In this document: positions 1-14,550 of the stretch, in pieces
How the letters are laid out: every line of letters begins with the position of its first letter
Position numbering within the stretch: position 1 is the stretch's first letter
Assembly: GCA_037389465.1 (NCBI GenBank)
Contig: JAZARR010000008.1
Location: 3,225,501-3,289,500 of the forward strand
Length of the DNA: 64,000 nt
From: Baylisascaris procyonis
Taxonomy: Eukaryota > Nematoda > Chromadorea > Rhabditida > Ascarididae
Reading direction: 5' to 3'
The notes under the pieces: model-generated
Database searches by the model: none
What the model saw: the letters and a program-made list of their open reading frames with translations, nothing else
What the model was told of the DNA's origin: nothing
Made by a program: the position numbers and the translations under genes

Positions 1-3000
1 TTCTAGTTTTGAGTAATTTTGCTGTAGACAGTTTTATCCTTCACCTATTGTCTAAGCTCAAATGGTTAATCTTTATTTCCTCTCATCCTTTCATGCTCTT
101 TATATCACCATACTGACAGAACCAAATTTGAAACATTATCAAAGAACTTGGTAAGGGTATCTTGAAATTTCCGTTTTGGTAATAGCTATAATGAAATTCA
201 GTAACAAGAGGGATGCTGAGAAGAGCTTTTATTCAGAAGATCACATGGTACTCTTATTTTGAGAGGTTGCTAGAAATTTCAAAACCGCACAAATTTTGTT
301 TCAGGTATAATCGTTGGAGAGGAATTTGATCCTAGAGGTTAGTCAGACACAGGTTCGGTTCATGGGGCCTTGAAATTTGGTTCCCTGAATTCTGTGGCTC
401 TAAACTTCATTGATAAAATTTTGTCCACGATAAGAAACTATATGTGTTCCCCAATAAAGTTAAGCAATAACTTCTTGGAACTGTTGCAAAACCAGAACAA
501 CCCAAGATTTCTTGTCCTAATGCAGCATTGGCCATAAAACTTTTTCCACGAGCTAATGAATCAAAACGAATCAAAAAACCATTCGCGATATATAAAGTGA
601 ATAAGGAAGAAAACGTCGAATGTAGTACCTACAGGACTAGCCAAATGAAGTTTGATCAAATATCAAACGAAGTTAGATGAAATGAAAAACACAACAAAAA
701 AAAAAACTCATCAAAATGAAAGAAAAAAGGCATAAGGAAACCAAAAAGTCCAATAGAGGTAAAAATCAAATTTAGACGAAACTTTGACATAACATTAATA
801 GAATAAATTAACCCTTTTTTGTATGGTCGTTAATAAATGGGCATATGCAACCACTTCCGGTTGTATAAAACTGCTGATATTCATGAATACTGAAATTGCA
901 TCCGCTAGTTTCTTGTTTAAAATCGTGAAAAGAGCGATTGCGACAATCGATAAAAAAATTGAAAAAAAAACTTTTTGAAAAAGTAAATCGAAATCATTAT
1001 TAGCTGCATTAAAGCATAGATGCAAAAGTTCTGAAGCTTGAAGAAAAAAATCCACAGTCTATGCGAATAATTGCACATCGGCAGCAATCTCTTTCCTACA
1101 ATGGAAAATCTCGAGTAAATCATTCTTGAATGCACTTTAATAATATTGATCCTTGATGAGATAATTATGTGACCAGACTTGTGGAATGTGTTTGAGTAAT
1201 GATCGAACATAACAAATAAGCAATCAGTAGAGAGTGGATGATAGTCACATATGCAAACAGATCATAGCAATAAGGTAGATAAAAGGGGAACACTTTTTAA
1301 TAATATATGAAATGTTTCATCAATTTAGGATCATTGATTGAAGAGAGACTCAGGCGTTTGATAGATGGAGATGACATAATTGATTTACCTCAAATAATAA
1401 GCTGGTATGATAGGCTTTTTGACAAAAAACTTTCCAAGTAAACGTAAACTAAGCGACCATTGATGATCTAAGTTGAAAATAATCTGAAGAATATTCATGA
1501 AAAAGAACAGTTTCGCATAATCAAGGGAAAAAGGTATTTGGTGAGAGATAGAAGACAATTTGATAGACGATTTGTGAAAATGAGACACAGAGATCAAAGA
1601 CACATCCTTAATTTTAGTACCTCAATAGGTTCATTACTAACTGTTGAAGTTCCAATTTTAATAGCTTCAAAGCAACTTCATCAAAAAATTTTTTTGCAGA
1701 GGGGCTTACGCAACAAAGATATGAAAATGTTTCCGCTAGAAAGGGCAAACAAGTCCTTATTTTCGATGCAACGCTCAGAGGTGATTGTGAGCGATATTTT
1801 TATAACAATTGACTATTATAGAAATAATAGATGTTGAATACATCTCGAATGGTTTTGTTCGTTAAATTATAGTCACTGAAAAAATGGGACCCCTTTTCTG
1901 CGAAAACTGATTCCGCACTCTTCTTATTCAGAAAGAGAACGTCTCCTTCGAACGCATGCAGTCAGGCGATTGGCTTCCTCCACTTCATTCCAACCTCCTC
2001 CTCCTCTTCCCTCTTCTCACCACTTCACTAGCTTAGGCCTCGATGCGAACAAAAATTAAAGGCGTGGTGAATTTTTTCACAGAAAGTTCAGTCTTCCTCT
2101 GTGAAATACAGCAGACTTACTTTATTTGATAAGATGCTAAGTTAATTCGTTTGCTGTTCGTTTTGCATATTAATTTCGAATCCTCTCCCTGTAGCACCAT
2201 CATGATCTATATAACTCTCCTCCGCCCCCTCTCCCTCACTCCCTCCCTATCCGGGAAACCCGATTCCGCTAGTATGCCTGGAAAAGATGAAAGGTGTAAA
2301 GAGCAAACGTAATGAAAAGTCAACAAAATAGGTTAGATAAACTGAAAACGAATTTTGTAAATATAAGATGCGGTAAGCAGTACAAGGGAATAGCTGCAAT
2401 CGTGGGTGAAAGCAATCCCTGAAAAATGGCGCTATTCAACGAAAGGAATATCTCAATAGCACGAACATCAGTGGCAATTGGTGCGTGAAAGCACATCTCA
2501 TTACAACGCATTTTACAAAAACAAAAATGACTTATAACGCATACATATGATCATTAAATCGGATGTGTTTAGCCATAAAATTGAAGGCATTTGATTGCAA
2601 AAAAACATTTAACTAATGGAGGATCGAGACAATAAGCCAATGAAAAAAAAATAAGAAAGCATGAGATAGATGAGAAAAATCAAGAGAATGAGCAGAAAAT
2701 TTTCATCAAGAAAAATGAATAATTTCTAAGTTGACCGATGAAAATATCGACCAAAAATGGGTTAGCAAAGTGAATGAGCAAAGAAAGGACGAATAAGCTA
2801 GGCTATAGATTTGCATGAAACTTGAAAGCATCAATAACGTGAAAAGTATTGTGCATGAAAATTGATCGTTAAAGTAACATGAAAATAATTAAAAAGTAAT
2901 AACTAGAGCATCAAGTGAAATGCGCTTCCGCAACCGAAATCGGAATAAATGTTAAGAAATCATAAAATAGATGCAATAATACATTTACAGTCTAACTAAT

Positions 3001-3433
3001 CTATCCGCTCGCTAAAATCTTCTATGGAAGAGTCGTTTTGTTTTTCCTGTCACACGATCCGTGCAAAATGTGATCCGACTAGTTGCAAAATGTTTGCAGA
3101 CTTTTATCACCTATAAATGCGCCTAAAGTTCTAGAAGTTGATGAGTCAAGTTGAATATTGATGACTGTCACTAACGGTGCACAATAAACACTTTAAATGA
3201 TGTGTCTTGCTTCAGATATGAAACTATTGAAGAGACAGACAACCGCATACGAATGTATGCAGATGCTAAACAGGTGAAAAGTGCACTTTACAAATGAAAG
3301 TTTGAAAAATTCATATGATGAGCAAATTCGAAAAAGAAAAACTTCTTTGCACAATAAAAATTGATATTTATTATGCTTGAAAAGATATGTAAAATGAAAT
3401 ATGAATTATTCTCTTATGTTTGTTTTGATTTTT

Positions 3434-3505
3434 GCAGCGCGTATAAGTAACTCCCTGGTCTATTGCCCCGCAGCCCGTATAAGTAACTTCCTGGTCTATT
3501 GCCCC
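3434..3505. repeat. 36-bp tandem duplication, two copies
   Basis: Two copies of a unit beginning GCAGCGCGTATAAGTAAC and ending GTCTATTGCCCC, differing at two positions, followed by a C/T-rich tract. Confidence 0.9.
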
Positions 3506-6214
3506 CTCCCTCCTCCTTCCTCTCCAGAAAATGATTTGATTCGAATGAACAGCAGAGATATCACTTATGCATGAATGTGGCGGTAGATCGTGGTGATTCT
3601 CAACTTTACATGTGAGCAAACAAAGAAGTTCGCATAATTCATTTGCAGTATTTAATGAATTAGTACTATCCTATTTACGGCACCTATTAAATTGCAGAAA
3701 ATATGAGCATTTTTATACGTTTTAGAACAAATTCGATCAAAAATAGCTATATCTAAGGAACATCTAATTAACGTTTTGGTATAGTGAGAACACATAGAGA
3801 AAGGAAAGACGAAAGTATAATATGCAGTCATTGCATAATATGCAATCATCATTGTCTGTTATGCAATAATGCAATCGTGTGAAGAAATCTCATTTTGGAA
3901 GGACTGCATCGCATTTTGAAGAATGAAACAAACAAATGAGAATATTATTTGTATCAACAAGCGAATAAAAATGAAAAATGGAACAAGAAAAGAAATTAGT
4001 TCAACTGAGAATTGCATCAAAAATCGATTCAAAATGCAAAAGAAGATGCAACTTTATTTGTAAATATACCATTAAACGAATATGACGCATTTCAACGAAT
4101 GAGGAGAGCATTCACATGGGAATTCGGTAGAAATGCACATAATTAATGCGCATAGTGAGTATTAAATGGAAATGAAAAAAAATATAATCGACAGAGGTAA
4201 AATGTGAAAGAAAAATTTGAGAAATGAAAACTCTGCGAAAATAAATTTGTATCGATGCATATTATAGATGAAGGGAAAATTGTAAATGAAATTGCAATGA
4301 AAGGCGAAGATTTTATAAAACAATCAAAAAGATTCAAATAAGATCAATTTGTAATATTTCAAAAATTCCACGTATAAAGCTATTGAAAGAATCTAAAGAA
4401 TTTGAAAATATTATCATCGAAATGAAGAGAATCTGTAATGAGATAATCACAATACATCACAGAAAGAATCAAACTTTTTAGGTGAACTTATTCAATAATT
4501 AACTCACAAGTATGACACCATAAAAAATAATCCTTGTATACCAAATGCTCATAATTTTGAAATGCACAAATAGCGTTGAGGAAAATGATTGCACACATGG
4601 GGAAATTGACAAAAATTGAACGGCGGAATCGAAAAGTAGCCTATTTAAAATGAATATTGGCAATCACAACTATTCACTGCAATCTGACCATAGACTGGAA
4701 TTTGGCGAATTCGCATTGGAGAAAGTATGAGAAATTGAAAATCTCTTTAAATCATTGTATTATAGATGCCCGAAAGTTTTTTGTAAATTTATTTACTTAT
4801 TCGAGACTAATTCATTGGAAATTTATTTACTGATCCCAACGTGCTAAAATGGGAAAACATAAAAAAGCATACAAGTCGAACAGCAAGAAGAAGCAAAACG
4901 TTCGCAAAGCTGCAATTTAGGAAAATAGACATTTAATACATAAGAGGAGCAATAATGTGTAAATCGAAACGATTCAGCGTCAGCTTAAAAGCTGAAGGAA
5001 TGGGTGCATTAACAACATGTCGGCGGAAAGCAGATTCCAGATTCAGACTCGTGCAACGTGAAACTGGAAACTATGCACAGCATTGTTTCTACTGCAACAT
5101 TTTTTGACAAGTTGCAACTGATGTGCACGTCGACTATGGGGAGAGGCAAACTGAAATATTTCTGACAGCCGGATGTCGGAAAATCTGAATACAATTTTAT
5201 AACAAAAAATCAAGCCAAAATTAAACCTGCCCTATTAGAATGATTCTAGGTTAAAGATTTTGGGGCTGGCAGTGTAATTAGGTTGATATAGACGACGATA
5301 AATTTTGAGGGAAGCAATAGGGGTGAAACGTTTCTGAACATTCTCTGGCAACCTGACATCGGAAACCAAATAATGAAACGATATAGAAGCTCTGTGTCCT
5401 CGAATGGGTTGGCAGTAGACGATGAAAGTGTCACATTCTACTAAACTCAATGCCTTCATATATTACTAGAACTTTGAGTGATGACAGCATTGGAACCATT
5501 CATTGCGCTCAATGAAAATGTCGTAATTTTCACCATACAAAAATAGGAACAATCAACTTTTGAAGAATTAGCGAACAATGAATAGACAAACACGTTATTC
5601 GATCAAGCGGTGCTAAAAAAAAAATCAAACACAACAGGAATAAGAATCTTATGTCCGAAGAAGTTGGAAAAAATGTCGATCGCATTTAATAATTAATTAC
5701 ACGCATTTCACTAATATCTCAAACAAAACGAATATGTTTATATATCATTCGTGAGCAACAACGCTTTGCGCGACATTTTTGGCAAACCATAGCGATAGTT
5801 ATATCAGTGAACTGTCGCAAACTATGATAATAAAATGTATTAAGACTAACTCAATATCATCAGCCAACATTCGTTATACGTACCATAATCGTTTACATAA
5901 ACATGAATGAGCTAAAACAAGGAAGTAAAATCTTGAAGAGCAAATTCAGGAAGAAAATTCAGTCAGCACCAATTCAGCGCTGTGGAGGTGAACGGAGGGA
6001 GGGCTGGGAAAGAGGTAGAAGGGTTGTGAGGAAAGCACATAAGACTTTGCAGAATACCATCGTAATTTTGGCAGATTAAAATGCGCATATAAAACCAATC
6101 GCATTCATTATGCAAAAACAATAACGCGTTTATACAGACGCTGAAAACATTAATCGATGATATGAAAAATTCGAAAAATAATTGTCGAATGCGCTCCGCC
6201 ATTGGCAAAAATAT

Positions 6215-6245
6215 GGGGGGACGGGGTGAAAGGGGGGGGGGAGGG
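6215..6245 (+). other. G-quadruplex-type motif
   Basis: Four G runs of 6, 4, 10 and 3 bases within 31 bases on the plus strand, in an otherwise AT-rich context. Confidence 0.7.
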
Positions 6246-7877
6246 AATACTGTTGCGGTAAAATATAATTTCCATAATTTCCCAAAATAAAATTTCCCTA
6301 CCGATCATCATAGCTCTTCATTGGTAAAAATACAACCTCCGCAACATGTATCTCACAATGAAAAAAAAAACGCATAAAAAACGTTACAGCAGATAAAATA
6401 AGTCATCCAGAAGTACTGTGGGAATTAACATTGAAGATGGGAAAGGGAAGAGGTAAGATAATCAAATTCAGTTTGAGGATCCTAAAGATGAGGTTTTGAA
6501 GTGCTAAGTCGGTGAATAGGAGCGATGCTAAGCGCTAAATCGTGGAAAATTTTCATAGCTGAAGATGATCGTAAGCGTTGAATAGAGTGCATATGATTTC
6601 TCCGCTCTCGAAAATCTATGGTGTATGGTGAAAAATTGAGGATGAAATTTGATAATAAAACTGATTTGAGGATCGTTATCCATACACACTAAAAGTAGTG
6701 CTATAAAATGAAATGAGGGGATGAATTAGAAATCGTTGCTGCTTATTCAATGCGATTATTACTGCTGAAAGCAGCTTTCAAAAAGATTTGTTCATCAATC
6801 ATCGAAAAAAAAACAACGCGGAACAAAAAGCATTTCTCTCTTCGATGCAATTACTAGACCCTTGCGAGGATACTGAAATATAGCCTCCCATCCTCTCTTC
6901 ATTACTTCGTTTATTAAACCCGTGAACGCCAAAATACCTCTTGTTTTATCTTCGGTGACAAAAGAAAAATTTGTTCACTTCAATCAAATTTGCTCACTTC
7001 AATCAAAATCAATCTGTTCGAAATTTGTTCACTCAACAAAAATATCTGATCAACAAAACAAGATAAAAATTACGCCTTTAGAAATGCAAAGGAGGAAAGC
7101 TGTATAAAAATGAAAATCTGAGGATATTGTGTTAACTCCATAAAATTAGCAGAAGTGATACGTCTTTGTGGTAATCCAACAATGAATCCACTACAGAGAA
7201 TATCAGTTTAGAAAAAGAGAAAAACAAGAATAGCTGCGATCAGTGATGCATTCGCGTACAATAGTCCTCTATATGTTATATAATATGGAAATATCAATGA
7301 TAATAATTCCCACAGATAAACAAAAACTACGCACGCGCTCAATGAGCAAATAAAATATTACAATTCGCACGATCAACGATCATCATATTTAGCGAATTTC
7401 ATTTTTTAGTGGCTTTATTTGCGATGTGAGTGAAAATATTTCATAGAATTATAGGTGCAATCATAGGTGTAATATTATTTACAATACAATAAAAAAATTT
7501 CAATGACGACGTCATAAGGATCTCTTAGTGGAATGAGAAACACAAATAGAATACGCAAGTTGTAAATTTCGTCGACTTTTGAAAATATTTAATGAAATAG
7601 AGAAATAAGTAAAATGGATGCGATGATTAGGATTAGCGAAGAGCAAATTATTATCAAGGAAATCCACGAGAAAGGTGATTCTCTGGAAGTATATAAAAAC
7701 AACTTATGAAGTCCTTAAGAACTATCTGATTGGTGCGCATAGGCAGAAGTTATAGGCAGAAAAGTGCACTACAAACTATGAGATGAGGCCAACATTAGAA
7801 ACGCTCGCACCTACCTCCAACTGAAAAAAGCAGCTAAACGCTCAGTATTTCAATTTTACAGATGGGCGGGAAACGAC

Positions 7878-7878
<1 letters not shown>

Positions 7879-7938
<60 letters not shown>
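7879..7938. repeat. (TA)n microsatellite
   Basis: Thirty uninterrupted TA units. Confidence 0.98.
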
Positions 7939-7941
<3 letters not shown>

Positions 7942-8074
7942 GAGGTTTCTGCAACGAATTCGAAAAAAGACATTTCGTCAAAGATATAAATGTTTCCAGT
8001 AATTTCAACGCTTTTCTACTCATCCAAACTGATGAAAAAAGAATTTTGAGCAAAAAAAAGTCCCCTGTACAGGC

Positions 8075-8265
8075 TCAACAAATCAATTCTCCCATAGGAA
8101 TCTGAGCGTCTAGGGAAATTCTCGAATTGCACTGACTGCAGTCAAATAGCCAATAAAGCGAATCAATCGACTCTTCAAAAAGAAGTGTGGCTCTCACGAT
8201 GCTTGACATCGTTGGGAAATTTGCAAACCGTAAAGTGCAAAGAAAAAACGAAATCTGAAATAGCA
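8075..8265 (-). CDS. Exon-like ORF, unknown
   Basis: Open after the acceptor GCTATTTCAG (phase 0) to a TGA. It contains SIVRATLLFEESIDSLYWLF and CNSRISLDAQIPMGELIC. Composition is coding-like and the acceptor is consensus. It resembles nothing I know. It could be a terminal exon of a minus-strand gene, even of CCM2, but its phase does not fit candidate option A as drawn. Confidence 0.22.
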
Positions 8266-9709
8266 ATTAGGACCTCGAACTTCGTAGGCAGTCACAGTCT
8301 AAGTTCCTGACCTAACTCGGGGTTCCAGGGTCTTTTTCGAGAGCTGCGGAATTTTTAGATACTATGAAAGCAAATTTTTTGGCGATCAACGCAAGTTGGT
8401 AATGCAAGGAGTCCCCTCCCATAAAATTTCTCGATTTGTCCTCCTTCAATGCTCTGCTTTCCTCTACTCCAATTTCTCGTGATATCATAGGATATCAAAG
8501 TCGTCTAAGAAATCGACGCAAGTTTAATGTGGTCGACTGTGGAAACATAAATGAAATAAACATAATCATTCAATAATAGTGTTGAAGCCTTTTGCAACCC
8601 TATCAGGTTTGATAAATGAGAGGAAAACTTGAATAAGGGCTGAATAAATCAAAATTGGATAATTAAAGAATAAACCAAAACTTGGTAATCACCAAATAAA
8701 CCGAAAGTTGGCACTCCTGATTTCCATCTATAGTGTTCGGACACAATAAACTTGAGTTTTTTGGAATTTTGAAAAAAAAGATGTTCGGAATTGAAACATT
8801 TGGTGCTCTTATGAAGATTAACGACTCATAAGAGATTAAATTTTATAATTTCGACTTTTTTAACGTTACTCTAATGATTGAACGAGAATAGTAATAACAT
8901 GCATATATAAATATAATTAACGATTACAATTATTATACAAATACAATTAACTGACCATCCTCATAATATGGTTAGTTGAATTTTATAAAGGGAATATGAA
9001 ATGATAAGCAAGCAGATAATTTAGAGGAAGATCCCATCATAATAACCGACGTATTAAAAATTAGTCATTTGGAAAAAAAGGTAATTTATTTTTATTTTTT
9101 TACAGGTAAATAGCAATGAACTCAAATGAATTTATTGCGTAGAGGAACAAATTAGTTAAATGATTTTTTTTTTTCACGAATAAAGATGGCTTATGAACGA
9201 ACGACAGTGATCGCATACAGCTCGAACTAATCGATATGCAAATTTTTTTTCTCACAGCATTCGTATACCGGTTGCTGCACCAAAATATAAACTGCTACAC
9301 TCGAAAGAAAAGATCATTGCATAATGTCAGCTTTGATTCGAATCTCATCTATCAACGCGAATAAAACGGCTGCGTTTTCTTGATTATTGAAACTGTGAAA
9401 CAAAAAAAAAAAACGATTATGAGGAATTATTTTGTTGGTGATTCGCTTAAATCATGAAAAAACAAAAGAATAACCTTTCGAGCATTATGAAGAACCACTG
9501 GCAACGTCATTTAAGTTGAGCATTTCAACAAAACTATCGAATGCGTCGATATCTTCACGACTTCGATTACGCAATAAACATCGCATTCCTTCAAAAAATA
9601 TATTACATTCAAATAAATACCTATCAGTATTCTTACATTACACTACATTGCATATATAGCCAAGTGGGCCATTTTTTATCTGTTTACGGGTAACTGGACT
9701 TGAATTTAC

Positions 9710-9755
9710 CTGCCCAAAAACTCTTTAATCGAGTGTTCATAATCAGGATGGAGTG
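9710..9755 (-). CDS. Candidate CCM2 3' exon (option A)
   Basis: Forty-six bases between GTGTCTAG and CAG|GTAAAT. Phase 1 entry fits exon 9, and exit is phase 2. It would code LHPDYEHSIKEFLG, giving HLLT-T-LHP...EFLG beside human FLLLGLRP...ENFLE. The coding feel is good, but the match is short, the acceptor is mediocre, and the implied intron is 10.5 kb. It is an alternative to the exon at 14.3-14.4 kb. Confidence 0.3.
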
Positions 9756-12700
9756 CTAGACACTTGGTATCCACGACGGATAGGGGTAGAAGGAGGAACC
9801 AGGAAGATAGAGCGAGAAAGAATTTTAAGGAATTGAGATGCTTTACTTTGTCGTACCGTTATGAATAGCAATATGCCAGATTTATTCATTTCAAAAATAA
9901 CACATCTGAGGAAAAACAAGCAGCATTTGCTGATCTTCTTAATGATGTACTTCTTACTGCAAAACAGCAAATGATAATTTATTCAGTAATAAAAGAATGG
10001 AAAATGCAACTTTATATGAAGCTCAGTGCATTATATAACTTATGGTGGGCCTTCCTGGTCACGGTCAAAAAAGTGGCACTATCTACTTGAGCACTAAACG
10101 ATCAGGCGCGCTTTCCCGACATTTTATAAGCGCATAACAGCAAAGTCCAAGATGACTGACAGCTTGGCAAATTGGACAAATTCGCCGAGTAAATGAGTTA
10201 TCATTACTTGTGGCCACTACTGCTATCAGTTCATCCTAAGCGAGACCTTTATAAAACGACCTCTGCAGTATGATTGGTGATGCAGCCTATACTTTAAGCA
10301 CATAAAAAATCGCGCAAACAAAGACTTTAAGGGTTCCGACCACTTCGCTATATTTAACGCCTCCGGAAATTCTTCCGGATCTCCAGGAATGTAGGAGCAA
10401 TGAAAAGCGGCATGATCACCGCTATTTTTCGGGAGTTCCTAAGTTCTCCAAGGATTTTGAAAACTTGAGGGAAAATCCGACTACTAGAACTTCGAATTTT
10501 GTGTGCGCCAAACGCCAACAATGCAAAGAAATAATATAAATTAGAGAAGAGGTGGATAAACAAGAAGAATGAAATATACTTCTCTGGCAGTGATAGGCAA
10601 CGTTGAGTATTATACGCAATAACAAAAAGTGCAACTGAAGATGTTCTACATCGAAGCGAAAGCAGGAAGCTAGTCAACGCAACACACATGCACACACATA
10701 TATACGTACACGCCAACGATCGATTCGAAGCCAAGCTGGATAATGTTTACGCTATTGGTGCGCGTATTTACGCCGATTAGAAATAAATCCACAAGTTAAT
10801 TTTCAGAAATAAATCCATGTTAATTTGCATAAAAATTATTTCAATAATATGAAAGACGGTAATGAGACAGGGGAAATGGAAGAGGAAAAAGGAAACTAGA
10901 AATTGAGGAAGATTGTATCGAGAGTGGAACGATATAGGCCAGCACGAAAGGGAAGTTCCTATGAACAGGAATAACCTACCTTTCTAAGCGTATTAGTTAA
11001 TAGTAGGTGAGCAAAGAGAAAACATTACATATGTTCAGTGATGATGATCCGATTTGGTTCGAATAAATCGGATTTGTGTTGCCCGAATTTCGATATTCTT
11101 TACTTGTACTCTAGGATTTCTGATGATGTATTTCATCGTCGGGAAACTGAAGAATAAAAAATGATAAACATTTTTTTGTGGGAATGAATTTTTTCTTTTA
11201 TTGATCGTCGCTTTCATTTTGTGACATATGAGAAAGAAAACAGGAACATTTATTATATTTTTGAAGGAAAAATTTGTCGGGAGACAACAAATTGCCGGTT
11301 GAAAAAAGCAGAAACAATTTTTTTCTCTCATCGGAAACTTTTTCACACTGCAGTTTGTTTACTTTTTAATAAGTGGATAAAATTATAAATTGAAAAACGT
11401 GCCAAAGCGGTTGACATGATATGCACTTTTGTATTCTGTTGAATGGATCAGCTAGATTCATATTTTGGCAACAAATAATGATATATGCAACAATGTATTA
11501 ACTTTTTAGGCAAACCGACTGTTCGCTTAAATATATGAAGACTTGTTTCTTCCCATGATTTCTGGCCGGCTCAGTTTAAAATGTGTACAATTTTCTAGGT
11601 GGTTTAAGTTTCTGAGATTTTTAAAATGTTTTATGCTAATGGACAAACCTAGAAATTAGTGAATGCTGTCAACCTATGGCATCAAGTAGACTCATCAAAT
11701 TCCTTAGTTTCATCTTCAGTATTTCTTTACCTCGAGGACAGAAGTAAACACACACACATATGCATAAACACAGGCATAGTCGTTACGTAGTCATATTCTC
11801 TGATACAGCCGTATAGTACAAGCAAAGGACAACACTCCGATGCTTACATCACGATGCTTCGTATCATCCCATCAAATGTCGCAACGATAACTTCGACAGT
11901 TTCGGTGAGAAAACAATTGGACGAGCAAATAGATAGATCGATATATAAGAAATATGTGCACAGATATAACGTTGTTATAATGCGCTTTACAAATGAAAAT
12001 TTGCAACAAAGCATTAGAAATGTTTCGAATGCGTATGGAATCCGCTGGGGAACGATGTAGATCTGCATCGAATGTTTTTAGCTCTTTAAAAACTGAGAAG
12101 TAAATTTTTGAGATCATTGTGGAGCGTAGACATGCGTAGAATTTAAACAATTCCACGCAAAAAAAAGAAATAGTAAATTTCTGAGAGAAAAGGAAAAAGA
12201 AAAGGAAACGCAACGTTTAATATTTAGAGACATAAAAGTGGTAAATAATAGAGTGACAAACTTCATCAATTCTTTTGGAAAAATGAGTAAAATTCAGGCG
12301 AAAAATAGTTAAAGAAGAATATCCCGTTTACCCTCAAAAAGTTCGATTTGAATTTTAACTCACAATTTATCAGCGAAACATCTCAGAGGATTGCAAATTG
12401 AAAGCAAAAGCACAAAACAACCTTTTATCTGGGAAACGCTGCTAGAAAACAGTCGATGTGCAGCAACTCAATTTTTCAACTATATGCTCCACACCTCTTT
12501 GCTAGTGACTTCATTCAATTTGGATGTGCAGACCAAAGCTCATCTCAAGGATGCGGTGGAAGTAAATTTTTTCTATGCACTGCAAAAAAGATTTAAAAAA
12601 AAAACAGGAAAAAAAGATAAAAAATCATGATTTACATAGGGGAATATTTCTTTTGCATTTTAGGATAATAAAAAGGCAATCAAAATACGAAAAATTCTTT

Positions 12701-14274
12701 TTTTGCAAGCACCTAGTTTAAATGCAATGCAATAAATGCATGGATAAAAATGCAATACACATTACAGTGAATACAATTAAAGCTATTATTTAGAAGATAA
12801 CAGCAACATTCATCATCTACTTTGCAACGTTCTATTTGCAAAAGAGAATAAGTTCAACGAATGAAATGCAACCAATAGAGCACATAAATGAGGAAACATT
12901 CAACTGCACGCACCCTTACGTGAACACAGCTGTTAGATTTGGTGGAAGCCCTCAAATCAATAAGGGGCACTAAAGCGATCACAGTGCAAAAATGGTGCAG
13001 CACGCAATGAAGACTAATATGAGATGTGCACAACGCCTCCACGTCAATCGTTTTTTTTTTTTTTTTTGCAAAACACAATTGTAGTAAACATTTTGTTGGG
13101 GTTATATGAACGTAAGAATATTTATGCAACCATGCAGGCAATAATGAATTGAATTGTTTGAGAAAGAGAATATTTTCACTCACCATTTTATTCCTTATGG
13201 ACCAACAACGGTTCCATCGCCTTATATATGACTACTGAAGATAATGGATAAGTGAAATATTAGAAAACTCATCAAAATTCATAAGAACAGCCGCATATCG
13301 TTGCTTGATTTGGAACCGTACGATTCCACTTTTTTTGAATACCAAGAACGAGAACGCCTCATTTTAATGTCCCGTACAAGCAGTGACTAAGCCACAAACG
13401 ATTGCAGAGTTGAGGACAAACAAGTTAAGTATGATGCGGCAGAAACTGTGACAGACACAAGTTTTGTTAGTTAGGACAGCAAATCCACTCGTTATACAAA
13501 TATATGGAGCAGAAAATCACTTGATGTTTATTATGAATGCTTGAAATAGAAAATTGTGCTTTGCTTTTTCATAAAGCGACAGAGGTGATATTATCAAAGA
13601 AAAATAACTGCAACCATTTTAAAAGAAAAAAAAAGCTTTCGAATGGAATGATGAGAAATAGGAATGGCATTTTGTTTTTGTGGAATCATGAAAAGCGAAG
13701 CGCTCTTTCAAAGGAATCATTAAACGATCATTAAAGGCTAATGGCACAACGATGCCATTAATTGAACATCAATGAAGTGGAAGCACAATTTAAGATATGC
13801 ACCGCGTGCAAAAGGACAAGCCTTAATGAGACGTTGAATCTATATTTAAGAGTGCACAAATGCGATGCTATATCTATCACTCACTAGTTGAACGCTTGCC
13901 ACAAAAGTCTCTCGAAATGGAGGGGACATTTAAAAATAGATAACGAGGGAATAAAATAATAAAAAGAAATATTCCCTTAAACAAAGGCAATCATATTGCT
14001 TTCTCATGGAATCGAAGACAACAAAACAATAAGAAAACAAAGCAGAATTAACACAGAGGAATGGAAAAAAAATTTGGAGAATAATGAAAAATGAAAAACC
14101 TAAAGAAACGTAATTTAATTAAATCGTTAAGAGCATTATTTATCATTGAAAGAGGAAATCAAATGGAAAAAAAAAGTTTATGAAAGAAAATGGACAAATA
14201 AAACAATGACATAAAACAGAAAAAAGAGAGAGGAGAGAAAATATGCTGCAGGAGAGCAGAAAGGATTCGTGGCA

Positions 14275-14442
14275 TCATTTCACAATGATAAGATTTAGCC
14301 GACGAGGAGAACGAAGTAGGAAGAGATAGGAGTCGAGGAATGCTTTTAATTGATGATACATGAATAAGTCTTGCTCATTGACAAAAGAGATAAGAGTAAT
14401 AACGATACATAAACAGTGACACATGGCAGATATATGGTAGGT
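14275..14442 (-). CDS. Candidate terminal exon (option B for the CCM2 3' end)
   Basis: It is open from the acceptor TGTTGCAG to a TGA. It contains SFVNEQDLFMYHQLKAFLDS, which resembles RPFIPEKDSQHFENFLE of the human harmonin-homology domain (F-[IV]-x-E-[KQ]-D, an aromatic four residues after the D, then FL). Entry is phase 0, while exon 9 exits in phase 1, so it cannot join directly. It would need an intervening exon that I did not find. The acceptor lies 11 bases downstream (minus-strand sense) of the long TA tract. Treat as an ORF with suggestive similarity only. Confidence 0.2.
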   Translation of the reverse strand, partial: TYHISAMCHCLCIVITLISFVNEQDLFMYHQLKAFLDSYLFLLRSPRRLNLIIVK

Positions 14443-14450
14443 CTGCAACA

Positions 14451-14550
<100 letters not shown>

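Larger units (their letters stand above)
1..7878. other. No recognisable gene
   Basis: AT-rich sequence with only short ORFs in low-complexity frames. Apart from the 36-bp duplication and the G-rich tract I see nothing to annotate. Two short blocks near 5160-5180 and 5345-5365 resemble each other (FPTSGCQ and FPMSGCQ on the minus strand), perhaps a degraded repeat. Confidence 0.6.

Noticed and set aside
10354..10734. 126-codon minus ORF
   Set aside because: Leu/Phe/Cys-rich translation of AT-rich sequence with two overlapping open frames and no family resemblance.
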